DNA of 64,000 nt, taken from positions 26,272 to 90,271 of the forward strand of contig UQFE01000008.1 of NCBI GenBank assembly GCA_900540255.1, given 5' to 3'. Below the pieces are notes generated by a model. It worked only from the letters and a program-made list of their open reading frames with translations, made no database searches and was not told the origin of the DNA. How positions within the stretch are numbered: position 1 is the first letter of the stretch; each line of letters begins with the position of its first letter. Of this stretch, positions 49,106 through 58,038 are shown one piece after another. The DNA is from an uncultured Clostridium sp. Lineage in GTDB: Bacteria > Bacillota > Clostridia > Clostridiales > Clostridiaceae. The translations under genes and the position numbers were made by a program.

Positions 49106-49134
49106 AAAGGATAAAGCTTTTGCTTTATCCTTAT
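49106..49134 (-). terminator. Possible terminator after the major flagellin
   Basis: AAGGATAAAGC and GCTTTATCCTT form a 10-11-bp stem 16 bases after the flagellin stop. The T run on minus is weak (TTTGTTAATAT), so partial read-through to fliB is possible. Confidence 0.55.
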
Positions 49135-49149
49135 ATATTATTAAGATAA

Positions 49150-50355
49150 TTATCTTAATAATTGCATTACACCTTCTGGTTGTGATTTAGCTTGAGACAT
49201 CATTGCTTGTGCTGCTTGGTTTATTAAGTTTAACTTAGATAAGTTCATCATTTCTTCTGCAACATCAACATCTCTAATTCTTGATTCTGCTGCTGTTAAG
49301 TTTTCATTTGAAGTTGTTAAGTTAGAAGCTGTTGTTTCTAATCTATTTTGCATTGCACCAAGATTTGCTCTTGAAGTGTTAACTCTCTCTAAAGCTTTAT
49401 CTAAGCTCTTTATCATTGTATTAGCTGCATCAGTTCCTTTTTTTCCTTCTTTAGCCATTTTAGTAATTGTATCACCATCTAATCCTAATGAATCTGTGCT
49501 AACATTTTCTATTTTAACTTTTAATGTTTGTGAATCTGAAGTATTTGCTCCTACTTGTAAGCTTATTTCCTTTCCTGATATATCTACATTTTTAGTTCCT
49601 ATAGTTCCTATTTCTAAAGCATTAGCAGTAGCATCTATCTCAGCCTTAACAGTAAACTTTATACTTTTTCCATTTGAATCAGTTACAGTTATTTCGCCAT
49701 TTTCCTGTATTTTTCCATCATTGTTTATATTAGTAACAGAAATTCCATATCCCTTTGCTTTATCAGGTGTTTCAAACTCTATTGTTCCAACCTTTCCTCC
49801 TGTACCAGCTTTTGTTTTAATCTTTAGTTCTTTTAAATCATCAAAATCAAATCCATCTTGTACTTCAATATCTTTTATTTTAGCAGTAGCTCCATTAGGT
49901 ATTGTAACTTCATGTTGTATTTCAGTTCTTACTGTATTTTTTCCATTTAATAAATCTTTTCCATTAAATTGAGTTGATTCTGCAATTCTATCAATTTCCT
50001 CATGTAATTGAGTTAATTCTTCACTTATCTTAGATCTATCAGAACCAGTGTTTGTTTCATTAGCACCTTGAACTGCTAATTCTCTCATTCTTTGAACAAT
50101 GTTTCCAACTTCTTCAATTGCACCTTCTGCAGTCTGAACTACTGAAATACCATCTTGAGTGTTTTGAGATGCTTGGTCTAAACCTCTAATTTGGCTTCTC
50201 ATTTTTTCAGATATAGCTAATCCTGTAGCGTTATCTGCTGCCTTGTTGATTTTTAATCCTGAAGATAATTTCTCCATTGAGCTTCCAGCTAAAGCTGTGT
50301 TTTTAGTTGCACTGTTTAATGCTGTCATAGCATTTAAGTTAGTATTAATTCTCAT
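49150..50355 (-). CDS. fliC: Flagellin, major filament protein
   Basis: A 401-residue flagellin. The D0/D1 N-terminus MRINTNLNAMTALNSATKNT and AADNATGLAISEKMRSQIRG and the C-terminus ESRIRDVDVAEEMMNLSKLN to SQPEGVMQLLR are canonical. The variable centre (about residues 150-310) is Lys/Thr-rich and is the likely target of FliB. It has a perfect sigma-28 promoter, a CsrA hairpin in its leader and a strong AAGGAGAG site, so it should be the main expressed flagellin. Export uses FliS and FlhA. Confidence 0.96.
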   Translation of the reverse strand: MRINTNLNAMTALNSATKNTALAGSSMEKLSSGLKINKAADNATGLAISEKMRSQIRGLDQASQNTQDGISVVQTAEGAIEEVGNIVQRMRELAVQGANETNTGSDRSKISEELTQLHEEIDRIAESTQFNGKDLLNGKNTVRTEIQHEVTIPNGATAKIKDIEVQDGFDFDDLKELKIKTKAGTGGKVGTIEFETPDKAKGYGISVTNINNDGKIQENGEITVTDSNGKSIKFTVKAEIDATANALEIGTIGTKNVDISGKEISLQVGANTSDSQTLKVKIENVSTDSLGLDGDTITKMAKEGKKGTDAANTMIKSLDKALERVNTSRANLGAMQNRLETTASNLTTSNENLTAAESRIRDVDVAEEMMNLSKLNLINQAAQAMMSQAKSQPEGVMQLLR

Positions 50356-50384
50356 TTGTTTACTCTCCTTAGTTTTTCTTATTT

Positions 50385-50396
50385 GACATCCTTGTC
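50385..50396 (-). promoter_or_regulatory. CsrA-binding hairpin in major flagellin leader
   Basis: GACAAGGATGTC folds as a 4-bp stem with AGGA in the loop and contains ACAAGGATGT, an exact fit to the CsrA consensus ACARGGAUGU. A second GGA lies in the ribosome binding site 20 bases downstream, the two-site layout known for Bacillus hag. Confidence 0.8.
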
Positions 50397-50424
50397 TTTT
50401 GGCTTTTTTGCCTTACATATTTAT

Positions 50425-50451
50425 ATATCGGTTAATAAATTTAATACTTTA
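50425..50451 (-). promoter_or_regulatory. Sigma-28 promoter of major flagellin
   Basis: TAAAGTAT (50451-50444), 11-base spacer plus TA... to ACCGATAT (-10 CCGATAT at 50431-50425). This matches TAAAGTTT-N11-GCCGATAA closely with exact spacing. Confidence 0.92.
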
Positions 50452-50500
50452 TACTTTTTTTAAAAAATATTAAAATTATTTTTAATTATAATATCTTTTA

Positions 50501-51694
50501 TTATTTTAATAACTGTATTACAGCTTCTGGTTGAGATTTTGCTTGCACCATTATTGCTTGATTTGCTTGAGTTATTAAATTTATTTTTGATAAATTCATT
50601 ATTTCTTTTGCAACATCTACATCTCTAATTCTTGATTCTATTGAAGTTAAGTTTTCATTCATAGTATTTAAGTTAGATGAAGCTGTTTGCAATCTATTTT
50701 GCATTGCACCAATGTTCCCCCTTGAAACATTAACTCTTTCTAAAGCATCATCTAAATTATCTATCATTTTTGTAGCAGCTTCTGTTCCTTTACTGCCTTC
50801 TTTTTTCATATTTGATATATCATCTTTGCTTATTTCTAATGACTCTGTGCTCATGCTATCTATTTTAACTTTTAATGTTTGAGAGCTATCTGTATTTGCT
50901 CCAATTTGCAACTTAATTTCTTTTCCCTTTATTTCTTTTTCCTTAAGTGCTACATTTATCATTTTAACTTGAGTTGCAATATTTAAATCTATTTCTTGTT
51001 TAACAGCAAATTTAATATATTTTCCATTTGAATCATTTATAGTTATTGTAGCACCAGGTTGTACTTTTTGATTAACCATATTATCTACAGAAACCTTATA
51101 ATTAATATTTTTTCCAGGCTCAAAACTAATTTCACCTTGTTTATGACTTACAAAGCCTAATCCTCCAAGGTCTAAATCACTAAAATCAAATCCCCTTTGA
51201 ACTTGTATTTTAGAAATTTGATCATTCATTGTTGCACCTTTTGTAATAGTATATTGCTTTTCAATTCTTATCACAGTTTGTCCATTTAATAAGTCTTTTT
51301 CATTAAATTGAGTTGAGTTTGATATTCTATCAATTTCTTCATGTAACTCATTTAATTCTATTACTATTTTTTCTCTATCTTCTCCAGAATTGCTTTCATT
51401 TGCACATTGAACAGATAATTCTCTCATTCTTTGAACTATATTTCCAACTTCCTCAATAGTCCCTTCTGCTGTTTGAAGCATTAAAATACCATCTTGTGCA
51501 TTTTGTTCTGCTTGATTTAACCCTCTTATTTGACTTCTCATCTTTTCAGATATAGCTAATCCAGCTGCATCATCTGCTGCTTTATTAATGCTTAACCCTG
51601 AAATTAATTTTTTCATTGAATTTCCAGATGAAGAAACATTTTTATTAGAGTTTTTTATTGCCTTCATGGCATTTAAGTTTGTATTAATCCTCAT
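50501..51694 (-). CDS. Second flagellin, probably weak or silent
   Basis: A 397-residue flagellin paralogue. Ends match flagellin (MRINTNLNAMKAIKNSNKNV; ESRIRDVDVAKEIMNLSKIN; AVIQLLK), but it departs at normally fixed sites, such as SVQCANES with a Cys and AKEIMNL for AEEMMNL. Its centre differs from the major flagellin. The leader keeps the CsrA hairpin yet lacks the sigma-28 -10 box, and the ribosome binding site is reduced to TTAGGAAAAG. It lies just downstream of fliT, so read-through from the flgM unit is its likely transcription. A minor or decaying copy is the simplest view. Confidence 0.92.
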   Translation of the reverse strand: MRINTNLNAMKAIKNSNKNVSSSGNSMKKLISGLSINKAADDAAGLAISEKMRSQIRGLNQAEQNAQDGILMLQTAEGTIEEVGNIVQRMRELSVQCANESNSGEDREKIVIELNELHEEIDRISNSTQFNEKDLLNGQTVIRIEKQYTITKGATMNDQISKIQVQRGFDFSDLDLGGLGFVSHKQGEISFEPGKNINYKVSVDNMVNQKVQPGATITINDSNGKYIKFAVKQEIDLNIATQVKMINVALKEKEIKGKEIKLQIGANTDSSQTLKVKIDSMSTESLEISKDDISNMKKEGSKGTEAATKMIDNLDDALERVNVSRGNIGAMQNRLQTASSNLNTMNENLTSIESRIRDVDVAKEIMNLSKINLITQANQAIMVQAKSQPEAVIQLLK

Positions 51695-51721
51695 TTTTAT
51701 ACTTTTCCTAAGTTATTATTT

Positions 51722-51733
51722 GACATCCTTGTC
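51722..51733 (-). promoter_or_regulatory. CsrA-binding hairpin in second flagellin leader
   Basis: The same GACAAGGATGTC palindrome, with identical flanks CAAAA and AAATAA, sits 28 bases before the second flagellin start. Confidence 0.75.
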
Positions 51734-51755
51734 TTTTGTTTATGATTTTAACATT

Positions 51756-52079
51756 TTATACTTTTCTTGAAAAAATATTTAAGTTGTTTTTATTCATATT
51801 AGCATAAGCAGTATTAACAGTTTTGTTTAATTTATATTCACTTAACTCTTTTCTCACTGATAGAATTTGAGATTTTAATTTTATTTTTATTTTTTCATCA
51901 TACTCATAAATTTTTTCAGTATTATAAGCTTCTTTAAAAGATTTTAATTCCTCATCTTTTAAATTATTAATTAATTCTTGCCTTTTATTTAACTCAATAG
52001 CTAATTTTTTTTCATCAACTTCTTTTGCACTAACTATTTCTAAAATTTTTTCTGATATGCTTTTATATAAATTTATCAT
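51756..52079 (-). CDS. fliT: FliT-like flagellar chaperone
   Basis: A 107-residue all-helical charged protein right after fliD, the usual place of FliT, the FliD export chaperone. No sharp motif is visible. The residues ELNKRQELINNLKDEELKSF resemble the FliT helical core. Sequence conservation in the family is poor, so position carries most of the weight. Its stop lies within the region feeding the second flagellin leader. Confidence 0.65.
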   Translation of the reverse strand: MINLYKSISEKILEIVSAKEVDEKKLAIELNKRQELINNLKDEELKSFKEAYNTEKIYEYDEKIKIKLKSQILSVRKELSEYKLNKTVNTAYANMNKNNLNIFSRKV

Positions 52080-52090
52080 AAATATTTTCC

Positions 52091-53656
52091 TTAACTACTC
52101 ATACTATTTATTAAGTAATTCATTTGAGAATTTAAAGTATTCATACTAGATTCTAATGATGCAAATTTTGCATATAATTCTTCTTGTCTTTCTTGCATCT
52201 TAGCTTTTAATTCTTTTATACGTTCTTCTTGTTTTTTAATTTGCTCAGAAAAAAGGTTATTTACTGCTGTTGATGTTTTTTCTATACCTGCTTTTTTAGC
52301 AAATATACTACCAGAGCTTCCTGCATAATTATAAGTTACTTTTTTTATTTTTTCTAAACCAGCTGTTGTTGCTTTATAAACTAATTCTCCATTTTCTTTT
52401 AATGCTTTGCTAAATTTTTCTTCATCTAAAGAAAGTTGCCCTGGCTTGTTATAATCTGAAACAGAATTTATTCCTATATCACTTAAGCTTATGCCTAATC
52501 CTTCTAACTCACCATAAACTGCACCTTTCATATCCTCAATAAATTTTCTTAATTCATTATCATTTCTTAAAACTCCAGCTTTTGCTTTCTTTTCCCAATT
52601 TTCAATTTCCTTTTCGCTCATTTCTTCTTTTTGAGCTTCTGTTAAAGGTGGATAATCTGAATTTTTCTTTTGAGTAACTAAATCATAAACATTATCCATC
52701 ATAGAATTATATTCATCTATAAATGCTTTCATTTTATCTACTGTAGATTTTGTGTCTTGTGTTGAAGTTATTGATGCAGTTTCACCAACATTAGTTCCAT
52801 GTAAATTATATGTAATTCCATCTAAAGTAAAAGTATTACTATCATTTTCCATGTTTTGTCTAATAATATTTCCAAAGCTATCTTTAACATTAACTAAAGA
52901 GTTTTGCCCATTTGCACTTGCTTCAATTCCTAAAGCATCTAATGGATTTTTTCCTCTTACTTCAACATAACTACCATTATCTTCTTTAACTAAAGATACT
53001 ATATTAATTTTGCTATCAGCACCAGTTGTTTTAGCTTCTATGCTAAACTTTCCTGTCATTTCACTAAATGTAGCCTTTACTTCACCATTACAACTTTCAT
53101 TTATTTTCTTTACTAAGGTTTCTATAGTATCATCTTTTTCTATAGTTATTTCTTTAGTGCCTTTTTTTACTGTTATTTCTTTATTTTCATCATTAGGATC
53201 TTTTGTTTTTTCTTCTCCATAATTTATTTTAAAAGTAGCTCCCTCTTCTAAACCTAAATCTGATAATTTAGTTGATTTTGTTAATCCTTCAACATTACTG
53301 CTTAATTTAGGTGCTGTAGCAAGTTGAGTTACTTCAAATTTATAATTAACTTCACTTGCCCCTGCACTAGCACTTGCTGTAATAACACTGCTATTTGAGC
53401 TATTTATAGTTATACTTGAAAAAACTTTACTGCTTAAAATATAATCTGATGATGTTGCACTAAAATATTTATCATATAATCCTTTAACATCTTTTATTAC
53501 ATCTCTATAAATTTCTTGTTGCCATACTTGTGTTTGCTTTTTTTGTTCTGCTTTATCAACTTTGCTTTGCTCACCAGTAATCATATTTGTTACCATTTCA
53601 TCAATATCCATACCAGTTGCTAAACCTGTTATTCTATTAGAATTAATTGTATTCAT
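52091..53656 (-). CDS. fliD: Flagellar cap protein FliD
   Basis: A 521-residue filament cap. The N-terminal ITGLATGMDIDEMVTNMITG near residue 9 and WQQEIYRDVIKDVKGLYDKY near 46 are FliD_N features. FliD_C runs from about 265 with TKSTVDKMKAFIDEYNSMMD and ends in a coiled stretch of KQEERIKELKAKMQERQEEL. The middle (100-260) is the exposed part. It is exported late and helps flagellin polymerise. Confidence 0.94.
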   Translation of the reverse strand: MNTINSNRITGLATGMDIDEMVTNMITGEQSKVDKAEQKKQTQVWQQEIYRDVIKDVKGLYDKYFSATSSDYILSSKVFSSITINSSNSSVITASASAGASEVNYKFEVTQLATAPKLSSNVEGLTKSTKLSDLGLEEGATFKINYGEEKTKDPNDENKEITVKKGTKEITIEKDDTIETLVKKINESCNGEVKATFSEMTGKFSIEAKTTGADSKINIVSLVKEDNGSYVEVRGKNPLDALGIEASANGQNSLVNVKDSFGNIIRQNMENDSNTFTLDGITYNLHGTNVGETASITSTQDTKSTVDKMKAFIDEYNSMMDNVYDLVTQKKNSDYPPLTEAQKEEMSEKEIENWEKKAKAGVLRNDNELRKFIEDMKGAVYGELEGLGISLSDIGINSVSDYNKPGQLSLDEEKFSKALKENGELVYKATTAGLEKIKKVTYNYAGSSGSIFAKKAGIEKTSTAVNNLFSEQIKKQEERIKELKAKMQERQEELYAKFASLESSMNTLNSQMNYLINSMSS

Positions 53657-53667
53657 TTAATCACCCC

Positions 53668-54048
53668 TTATAATCCTTTTGATTTTTTACTTACCTCATA
53701 CCAAGTATCTCTTACATTTTCAATAAGAGGTAAAACTTCATCAATAATTGCTACATCTTTTTTAATATTTGCTTCTATTAACCTTGATTTTATGTATTCA
53801 TAAACTTTATATAAATCTTCATATACTTGTCCAGCACTTTTATCCAAAGTTACCATAAGTTCTGTGAAAATATCTTGAACTCTTACTAACTCATTATGTG
53901 CTCTTGTTATATCTTTTTTTTCAATTGCTAATCTTGCAATTTTAGTATATTTAACTGCACCATCAACAAGCATTAAAAGCAATTGTTGCTTTGATGCCAT
54001 TTTTACACTATTTTGCTTGTATGCATTATATGGATTTGAGCTTGCCAT
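53668..54048 (-). CDS. fliS: Flagellin chaperone FliS
   Basis: A 126-residue helical chaperone that binds the flagellin C-terminus. It starts NPYNAYKQNSVKMASKQQLL and has LLMLVDGAVKYTKIARLAIE near residue 25, both typical. Order fliW-csrA-fliS-fliD is common in this group. In Bacillus, FliS also interacts with FliW/CsrA-linked control of flagellin. Confidence 0.94.
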   Translation of the reverse strand: MASSNPYNAYKQNSVKMASKQQLLLMLVDGAVKYTKIARLAIEKKDITRAHNELVRVQDIFTELMVTLDKSAGQVYEDLYKVYEYIKSRLIEANIKKDVAIIDEVLPLIENVRDTWYEVSKKSKGL

Positions 54049-54060
54049 TTTGTATTCCTC

Positions 54061-54273
54061 CTACTTAAATTCCTTTAAAATATCTAAATTTCCGCTTATT
54101 GCTTCTTTATTTTCTTCTTTTACTCTTTCAAAAATTTCTTTTCTAAGTATAGTAATATCCCTCGGTGCTGAAATTGCTAACCTTACACTACCATCTTCAA
54201 CTTTAACTATTTTAATTTCTATATCATCACCAATTAATAATGATTCATCTTTTCTTCTAGTAATAACTAACAT
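54061..54273 (-). CDS. csrA: Carbon storage regulator CsrA
   Basis: A 70-residue RNA-binding dimer. [20 protein letters not shown] then [20 protein letters not shown] and [13 protein letters not shown] contain the conserved strands and the Arg in VRLAI..P. It represses translation by binding GGA-loop hairpins; two perfect sites are in the flagellin leaders of this window. FliW, its antagonist, is encoded three bases upstream. Confidence 0.95.
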   Translation of the reverse strand: MLVITRRKDESLLIGDDIEIKIVKVEDGSVRLAISAPRDITILRKEIFERVKEENKEAISGNLDILKEFK

Positions 54274-54276
54274 ATA

Positions 54277-54654
54277 TTAATCTCTCCTTATTAAAGGATG
54301 TTTAGTTTTATATTCACTATTTTGCATTATAAATTGCTTTGCTAAATTATTTTTTACATTTATGATTAAAGGTGCTTGTAAATTCATTGTGCTACTTTTC
54401 AAGTCTTTACCAAGAGTTATTATACTTAAAACAAGCACCTCTTCTGAACTTTTTATTTCTAGTTCTTTTATAATTTCATCTGTTAAATCAAATCCATAAT
54501 CACTATAAACTTCAAAAGGATTAATAGTAACAAAACTAACTTCTCCATTCTTTGCTTCTAATATTTTGAATTTATCATTATCCTTTAAACTTTTTATAGT
54601 AAAATCATTAATATTATCAAAACCTGGTATACCTTTCTTAAATATTACATCCAT
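54277..54654 (-). CDS. fliW: Flagellar assembly factor FliW
   Basis: A 125-residue protein, a little shorter than the usual 140-150. GIPGFDNINDFTIKSL near residue 9 and FVTINPFEVYSDYGFDLTDE near 41 mark the family, as does NLQAPLIINVKNNLAKQFIM near 92. FliW binds either CsrA or flagellin: when flagellin leaves the cell, free FliW titrates CsrA and flagellin translation resumes. The pair fliW-csrA is tightly coupled. Confidence 0.94.
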   Translation of the reverse strand: MDVIFKKGIPGFDNINDFTIKSLKDNDKFKILEAKNGEVSFVTINPFEVYSDYGFDLTDEIIKELEIKSSEEVLVLSIITLGKDLKSSTMNLQAPLIINVKNNLAKQFIMQNSEYKTKHPLIRRD

Positions 54655-54666
54655 ATTATTATTCCC

Positions 54667-55599
54667 CTATCTTAAATAATCTAATATAGTATTATTAAAT
54701 ATTTTTGCTGTAACTTGTAAACTTGCAGTATAAACCATTTCTGCTGATTTATATTTAATAAATGCATCTGCAACATCAACATCTTGAATATTTGAAAGAA
54801 CACCTTTCATTTCTATTTTATTTTCTTCATTTGTATTTTTTATAGTTTGAATTGTATTGCTTCTTGCCCCAACTACAGAACGTTGATTTAAAATATCACT
54901 TAAATATGAATCTAATTTTTTTGATAGTTCACCAAGCTTTTCAAAATCAGCAGTATCTCCTTTTAAAGCATCTGATACTTCTTCAAATATATCAAAAGCA
55001 TCACCAGAATTGCTTACTTCATTTATATTTAAGTTATAATTAAAATTTATTCCATTTGATACACTTACATTTAAGTTATCGCTTAATCCTTTATTAGGTT
55101 TTCCTTCATCATTAGTATTTCTAAAAACTAATGATACTGTTCCATCATTTTCATCAACATTTACTTTTACAGGTGGCTCATCTGTTATACTTCCACCAAA
55201 TATATACTTTCCACCATAGCTAGTGTTAAAAGCTTCTCCTATTTGCTTTATTTTTTCATTAACTTCTGAAGAAACTGCCTTCATTTCATCTTTGCTAAAA
55301 GTACCACTTATAGAAGTTAAAAGTGTTTTTATTTCACTACTAAGTGTTCCTACTTTATCTAATGCATTATCTGTCATATCTAACCATCCATTAACTTCAT
55401 CAACATTAGAATTATATCTTTCTATATCTGATATTTCGTTATTTAAGTTCATTATTTTTACAGCCTTAAGTGGGTCATCAGATACTTTATTTACTTGATT
55501 TCCTGTGCTTATTTGGTTATTTATTTTGTTCATTCCTTGAAGATTTTTTTGAACATCTTTTAAATAACTATTCATCATATTATTGCTAGTTACCCTCAT
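54667..55599 (-). CDS. flgL: Hook-filament junction protein FlgL (HAP3)
   Basis: A 310-residue flagellin-like protein: MRVTSNNMMNSYLKDVQKNL and NQVNKVSDDPLKAVKIMNLN at the N-terminus, and LSNIQDVDVADAFIKYKSAE near the C-terminus. It joins the hook cap protein FlgK to the filament. Gap to flgK upstream is 150 bases and carries a partial duplication. Confidence 0.93.
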   Translation of the reverse strand: MRVTSNNMMNSYLKDVQKNLQGMNKINNQISTGNQVNKVSDDPLKAVKIMNLNNEISDIERYNSNVDEVNGWLDMTDNALDKVGTLSSEIKTLLTSISGTFSKDEMKAVSSEVNEKIKQIGEAFNTSYGGKYIFGGSITDEPPVKVNVDENDGTVSLVFRNTNDEGKPNKGLSDNLNVSVSNGINFNYNLNINEVSNSGDAFDIFEEVSDALKGDTADFEKLGELSKKLDSYLSDILNQRSVVGARSNTIQTIKNTNEENKIEMKGVLSNIQDVDVADAFIKYKSAEMVYTASLQVTAKIFNNTILDYLR

Positions 55600-55615
55600 T
55601 TACTTTATCCTCCGT

Positions 55616-55765
55616 TTATTTAACTGCTTTATTTGGTGCTAATATTTTATATATACTAACTCATTTGCCTTATCTAACTAATTTATTTCTTTTATTTAAT
55701 TGCTTTATTATTTGGTATTAACAATTTATAATTATTAACTCAATTTATCTTATCTAACTAATCCA
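55616..55765. repeat. Imperfect tandem duplication of the flgK 3' end
   Basis: About 70 bases are repeated (55,616-55,684 and 55,692-55,765). Each unit runs from TTATTTAA(C/T)TGCTTTAT to TTATCTAACTAAT, and the second contains the LVR-stop end of flgK. The first is therefore a pseudo-end of flgK. Units differ by several substitutions and short indels. Confidence 0.75.
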
Positions 55766-57027
55766 TTTACAACTACATCTAATAATGAATCTATTGTTGA
55801 CATTACTTTTGCATTTGCACTATATGTATGTTGAAGCTGTACTAAGCTTATCATTTCTTCATCTAATGAAACTCCAGATACACTACTTCTTGAACTATCT
55901 ATGTTTTCTAAAAGCTTACTTTGATTGCTTTCATCTCTTATAACTGCTGCAGATGATTGTCCTAAATCTTGTATCATACTATTATAAAAAGTATTTATAG
56001 TCATGTCTTTTCCATTAATATTTACTTTTTCTGATTTTAATTCATAAACTTTAAGAGCTATATCTGCTGTAACATTAATTTTTTCTGGTTCTTGTAACAT
56101 TTCTGGATTTATAGAAATAAGTTCTCCATCTTTCGCTTTAAATATCTCTTGTCCTGCTGCCTTGTTTACATTATTTGTAATAGTATTTGCTAATTGTTTT
56201 AAACCATCTTTGTATTTGTTTATTTCTTGCTTCATGGAAAGTGTTCCTTCTAACTCACCAGAAATTTTAACTCCTGATTTTGTTAAATCATCTAAAGTAA
56301 CTTTTCCATTTGCATCATAAGCTTTTTTTAATGTAGCTTTTACATCTTTATCATTTATATTTAATTTAAAGCTTAAATTATCTAATAATTGGTCTCTTTG
56401 ATCTAAAAAATCATTAGGACTTTTTCCTGAACCTTGAATTATTTTTATATTTTTTTCAAGCTTATCAAGTTGTGAAAGCATTGAATTTACTTCATCCATT
56501 ATATATTCTGATTGTTTATCTAAACCTTCTTCTAAACTTTCTAATCTCTTAAAGGCACTATTAATACTATTAGATAAGTATTTTCCATTTTCTATTACAA
56601 CACTTTTTACCCCAGAACTTTGTGGGTCTTTTGATAATTCACTCCAACTATTAAAAAAGCTATTTAATGAAGAAGATATTGCAGTATCTGATGGTTCATT
56701 AAATATGCCTTCTATATTTTTAAAGTATTCATATTTTACACTTGTGTTTCCATATTGATGACTTTCACTTCTATATTGATAGTCATAAAATGAATTTCTT
56801 ATTCTTGTTACATCATCTATTTGTGCACCTGTTCCTATTTGCCCTGCACCAAAGTTACTATTTTTTCCTGGCATACTATAAGGACTGCTTGCACTTTGAT
56901 TTACTCTTTGTCTTGAATATCCTGGTGTATTTATATTACTTATATTATGTGAAGTTGTTTGTATTGCAACTTGACTTACATTCATTCCTGATTTTGCTGT
57001 ATTAAGGGTTGATAATAATCCTGACAT
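55750..57027 (-). CDS. flgK: Hook-filament junction protein FlgK (HAP1)
   Basis: A 425-residue protein, shorter than the usual 500 or more, so the central domains are reduced. TSHNISNINTPGYSRQRVNQ near residue 25 and QIGTGAQIDDVTRIRNSFYD near 63 are the FlgK N-terminal motifs. The C-terminus GVSLDEEMISLVQLQHTYSA is typical. It lies 14 bases after flgN, which encodes its chaperone. Confidence 0.94.
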   Translation of the reverse strand: MSGLLSTLNTAKSGMNVSQVAIQTTSHNISNINTPGYSRQRVNQSASSPYSMPGKNSNFGAGQIGTGAQIDDVTRIRNSFYDYQYRSESHQYGNTSVKYEYFKNIEGIFNEPSDTAISSSLNSFFNSWSELSKDPQSSGVKSVVIENGKYLSNSINSAFKRLESLEEGLDKQSEYIMDEVNSMLSQLDKLEKNIKIIQGSGKSPNDFLDQRDQLLDNLSFKLNINDKDVKATLKKAYDANGKVTLDDLTKSGVKISGELEGTLSMKQEINKYKDGLKQLANTITNNVNKAAGQEIFKAKDGELISINPEMLQEPEKINVTADIALKVYELKSEKVNINGKDMTINTFYNSMIQDLGQSSAAVIRDESNQSKLLENIDSSRSSVSGVSLDEEMISLVQLQHTYSANAKVMSTIDSLLDVVVNGLVR

Positions 57028-57041
57028 AACTTTTCCTCCTG

Positions 57042-57452
57042 CTATCTTCCTACTTTTCCATAAGCATTATATGTATTAACACTTTTTGATGGCTTTATAA
57101 CATTAATCATTTTATTTGTAAAAAATAATCTTTGTTTTATTAAAGTATTATTAATGTCTTTTTGCTTTTGTAAATTAGTAAGAAGTTCTTTCATTTCATT
57201 ATAAACATTAGTAATATGTTCATCATCTGTATTTTTTATAAAATTATTAAATTCTTCTTCACTTGCAATATTTCTTCTTTTTATTTCAATAGTTGCTAGC
57301 TTTTTTCCCTCTTCTTCTATATCTTCTGCTATTTTTCCTAATGCAATAACATCTTTATTTAAAACTAAGTTGTATTGTTCATCTAATAATTTCAACAAAT
57401 TTTGTAATATCTTTTTTTGCTCAAAAATAATTACTTTTAATTCAGAATTCAT
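57042..57452 (-). CDS. flgN: FlgN-like chaperone of FlgK/FlgL
   Basis: A 136-residue helical protein: LLKLLDEQYNLVLNKDVIAL then AEDIEEEGKKLATIEIKRRN follow the FlgN pattern of an N-terminal helix and a middle coiled coil. Position between flgM and flgK is standard. GGGAGTG precedes the ATG. A fold-back repeat separates it from flgM. Confidence 0.82.
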   Translation of the reverse strand: MNSELKVIIFEQKKILQNLLKLLDEQYNLVLNKDVIALGKIAEDIEEEGKKLATIEIKRRNIASEEEFNNFIKNTDDEHITNVYNEMKELLTNLQKQKDINNTLIKQRLFFTNKMINVIKPSKSVNTYNAYGKVGR

Positions 57453-57485
57453 TTACTACACTCCCGTTTTTAATTTGTAAAACAG

Positions 57486-57650
57486 TTTTAAGTGACAAAT
57501 TTCAAGTGACAAGTTGTGGTTGAAATTTCTTAGGAAATTTCTTAAATTTATATTTTCAAAAATTCAGCCTAAGCTGAAATTTTTTCCTTAACTTGCCACT
57601 TGCCACTTACTAAACTTGTCACTTACTAAGCTTGTCACTTACTAAGCTTG
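57486..57650. repeat. Fold-back 7-bp repeat element, copy D (flgM-flgN gap)
   Basis: Left arm AAGTGACAAATTTCAAGTGAC; core of the second type (GAAATTTCTTAGGAAATTTC, ATTCAGCCTAAGCTGAAATTT); right arm ACTTGCC x2 then three ACTTACTAA(A/G)CTTG units. It fills the gap between the flgM stop and the flgN ribosome binding site. Confidence 0.85.
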
Positions 57651-57908
57651 CCCCTGCTTTAGTATGGCTTTTGCTAAGCTTCTTGAATCTATATTATATG
57701 TTCCGCTTTTTATCCTTTGTTTTATTTCATTAATCTTTTCTAAATTTACTTCTTCATTGTCGTTATTTATCTTATTTAAGTATTTAGCATCTCTTGATAT
57801 TTCTACTTTATCTTTTAGTTGTTTACTTCCCATTTCTATCTTTGTATGTTGTTTTTGTTTATTATACATATTCACCGCATTATTTGCCATTACAGAATTT
57901 ATCTTCAT
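57642..57908 (-). CDS. flgM: Anti-sigma-28 factor FlgM
   Basis: An 88-residue protein. The C-terminal half, EKINEIKQRIKSGTYNIDSR and SLAKAILK, is the FlgM sigma-binding motif; the N-terminal half is polar and probably disordered, as in other FlgM. It inhibits FliA until exported through the hook. Its own promoter is a perfect sigma-28 site, which forms a feedback loop. GGAGG precedes the ATG. Confidence 0.92.
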   Translation of the reverse strand: MKINSVMANNAVNMYNKQKQHTKIEMGSKQLKDKVEISRDAKYLNKINNDNEEVNLEKINEIKQRIKSGTYNIDSRSLAKAILKQGQA

Positions 57909-57953
57909 ATTTAATATACCTCCATTCTTTCATGGACTTATTCCTAAGTTTAA

Positions 57954-57980
57954 TTATCGGCTTATCTTTAATTATGTTTA
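57954..57980 (-). promoter_or_regulatory. Sigma-28 promoter of the flgM operon
   Basis: TAAACATA (57980-57973), 11 bases, then GCCGATAA (-10 CCGATAA at 57960-57954). The -10 is identical to the consensus and spacing is exact. It should drive flgM to fliT. Confidence 0.93.
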
Positions 57981-58038
57981 GCTTTTATAAAAAATTTATG
58001 AAAATAATTATTTATTTTAAAGTAAAAGGGGATATTTT

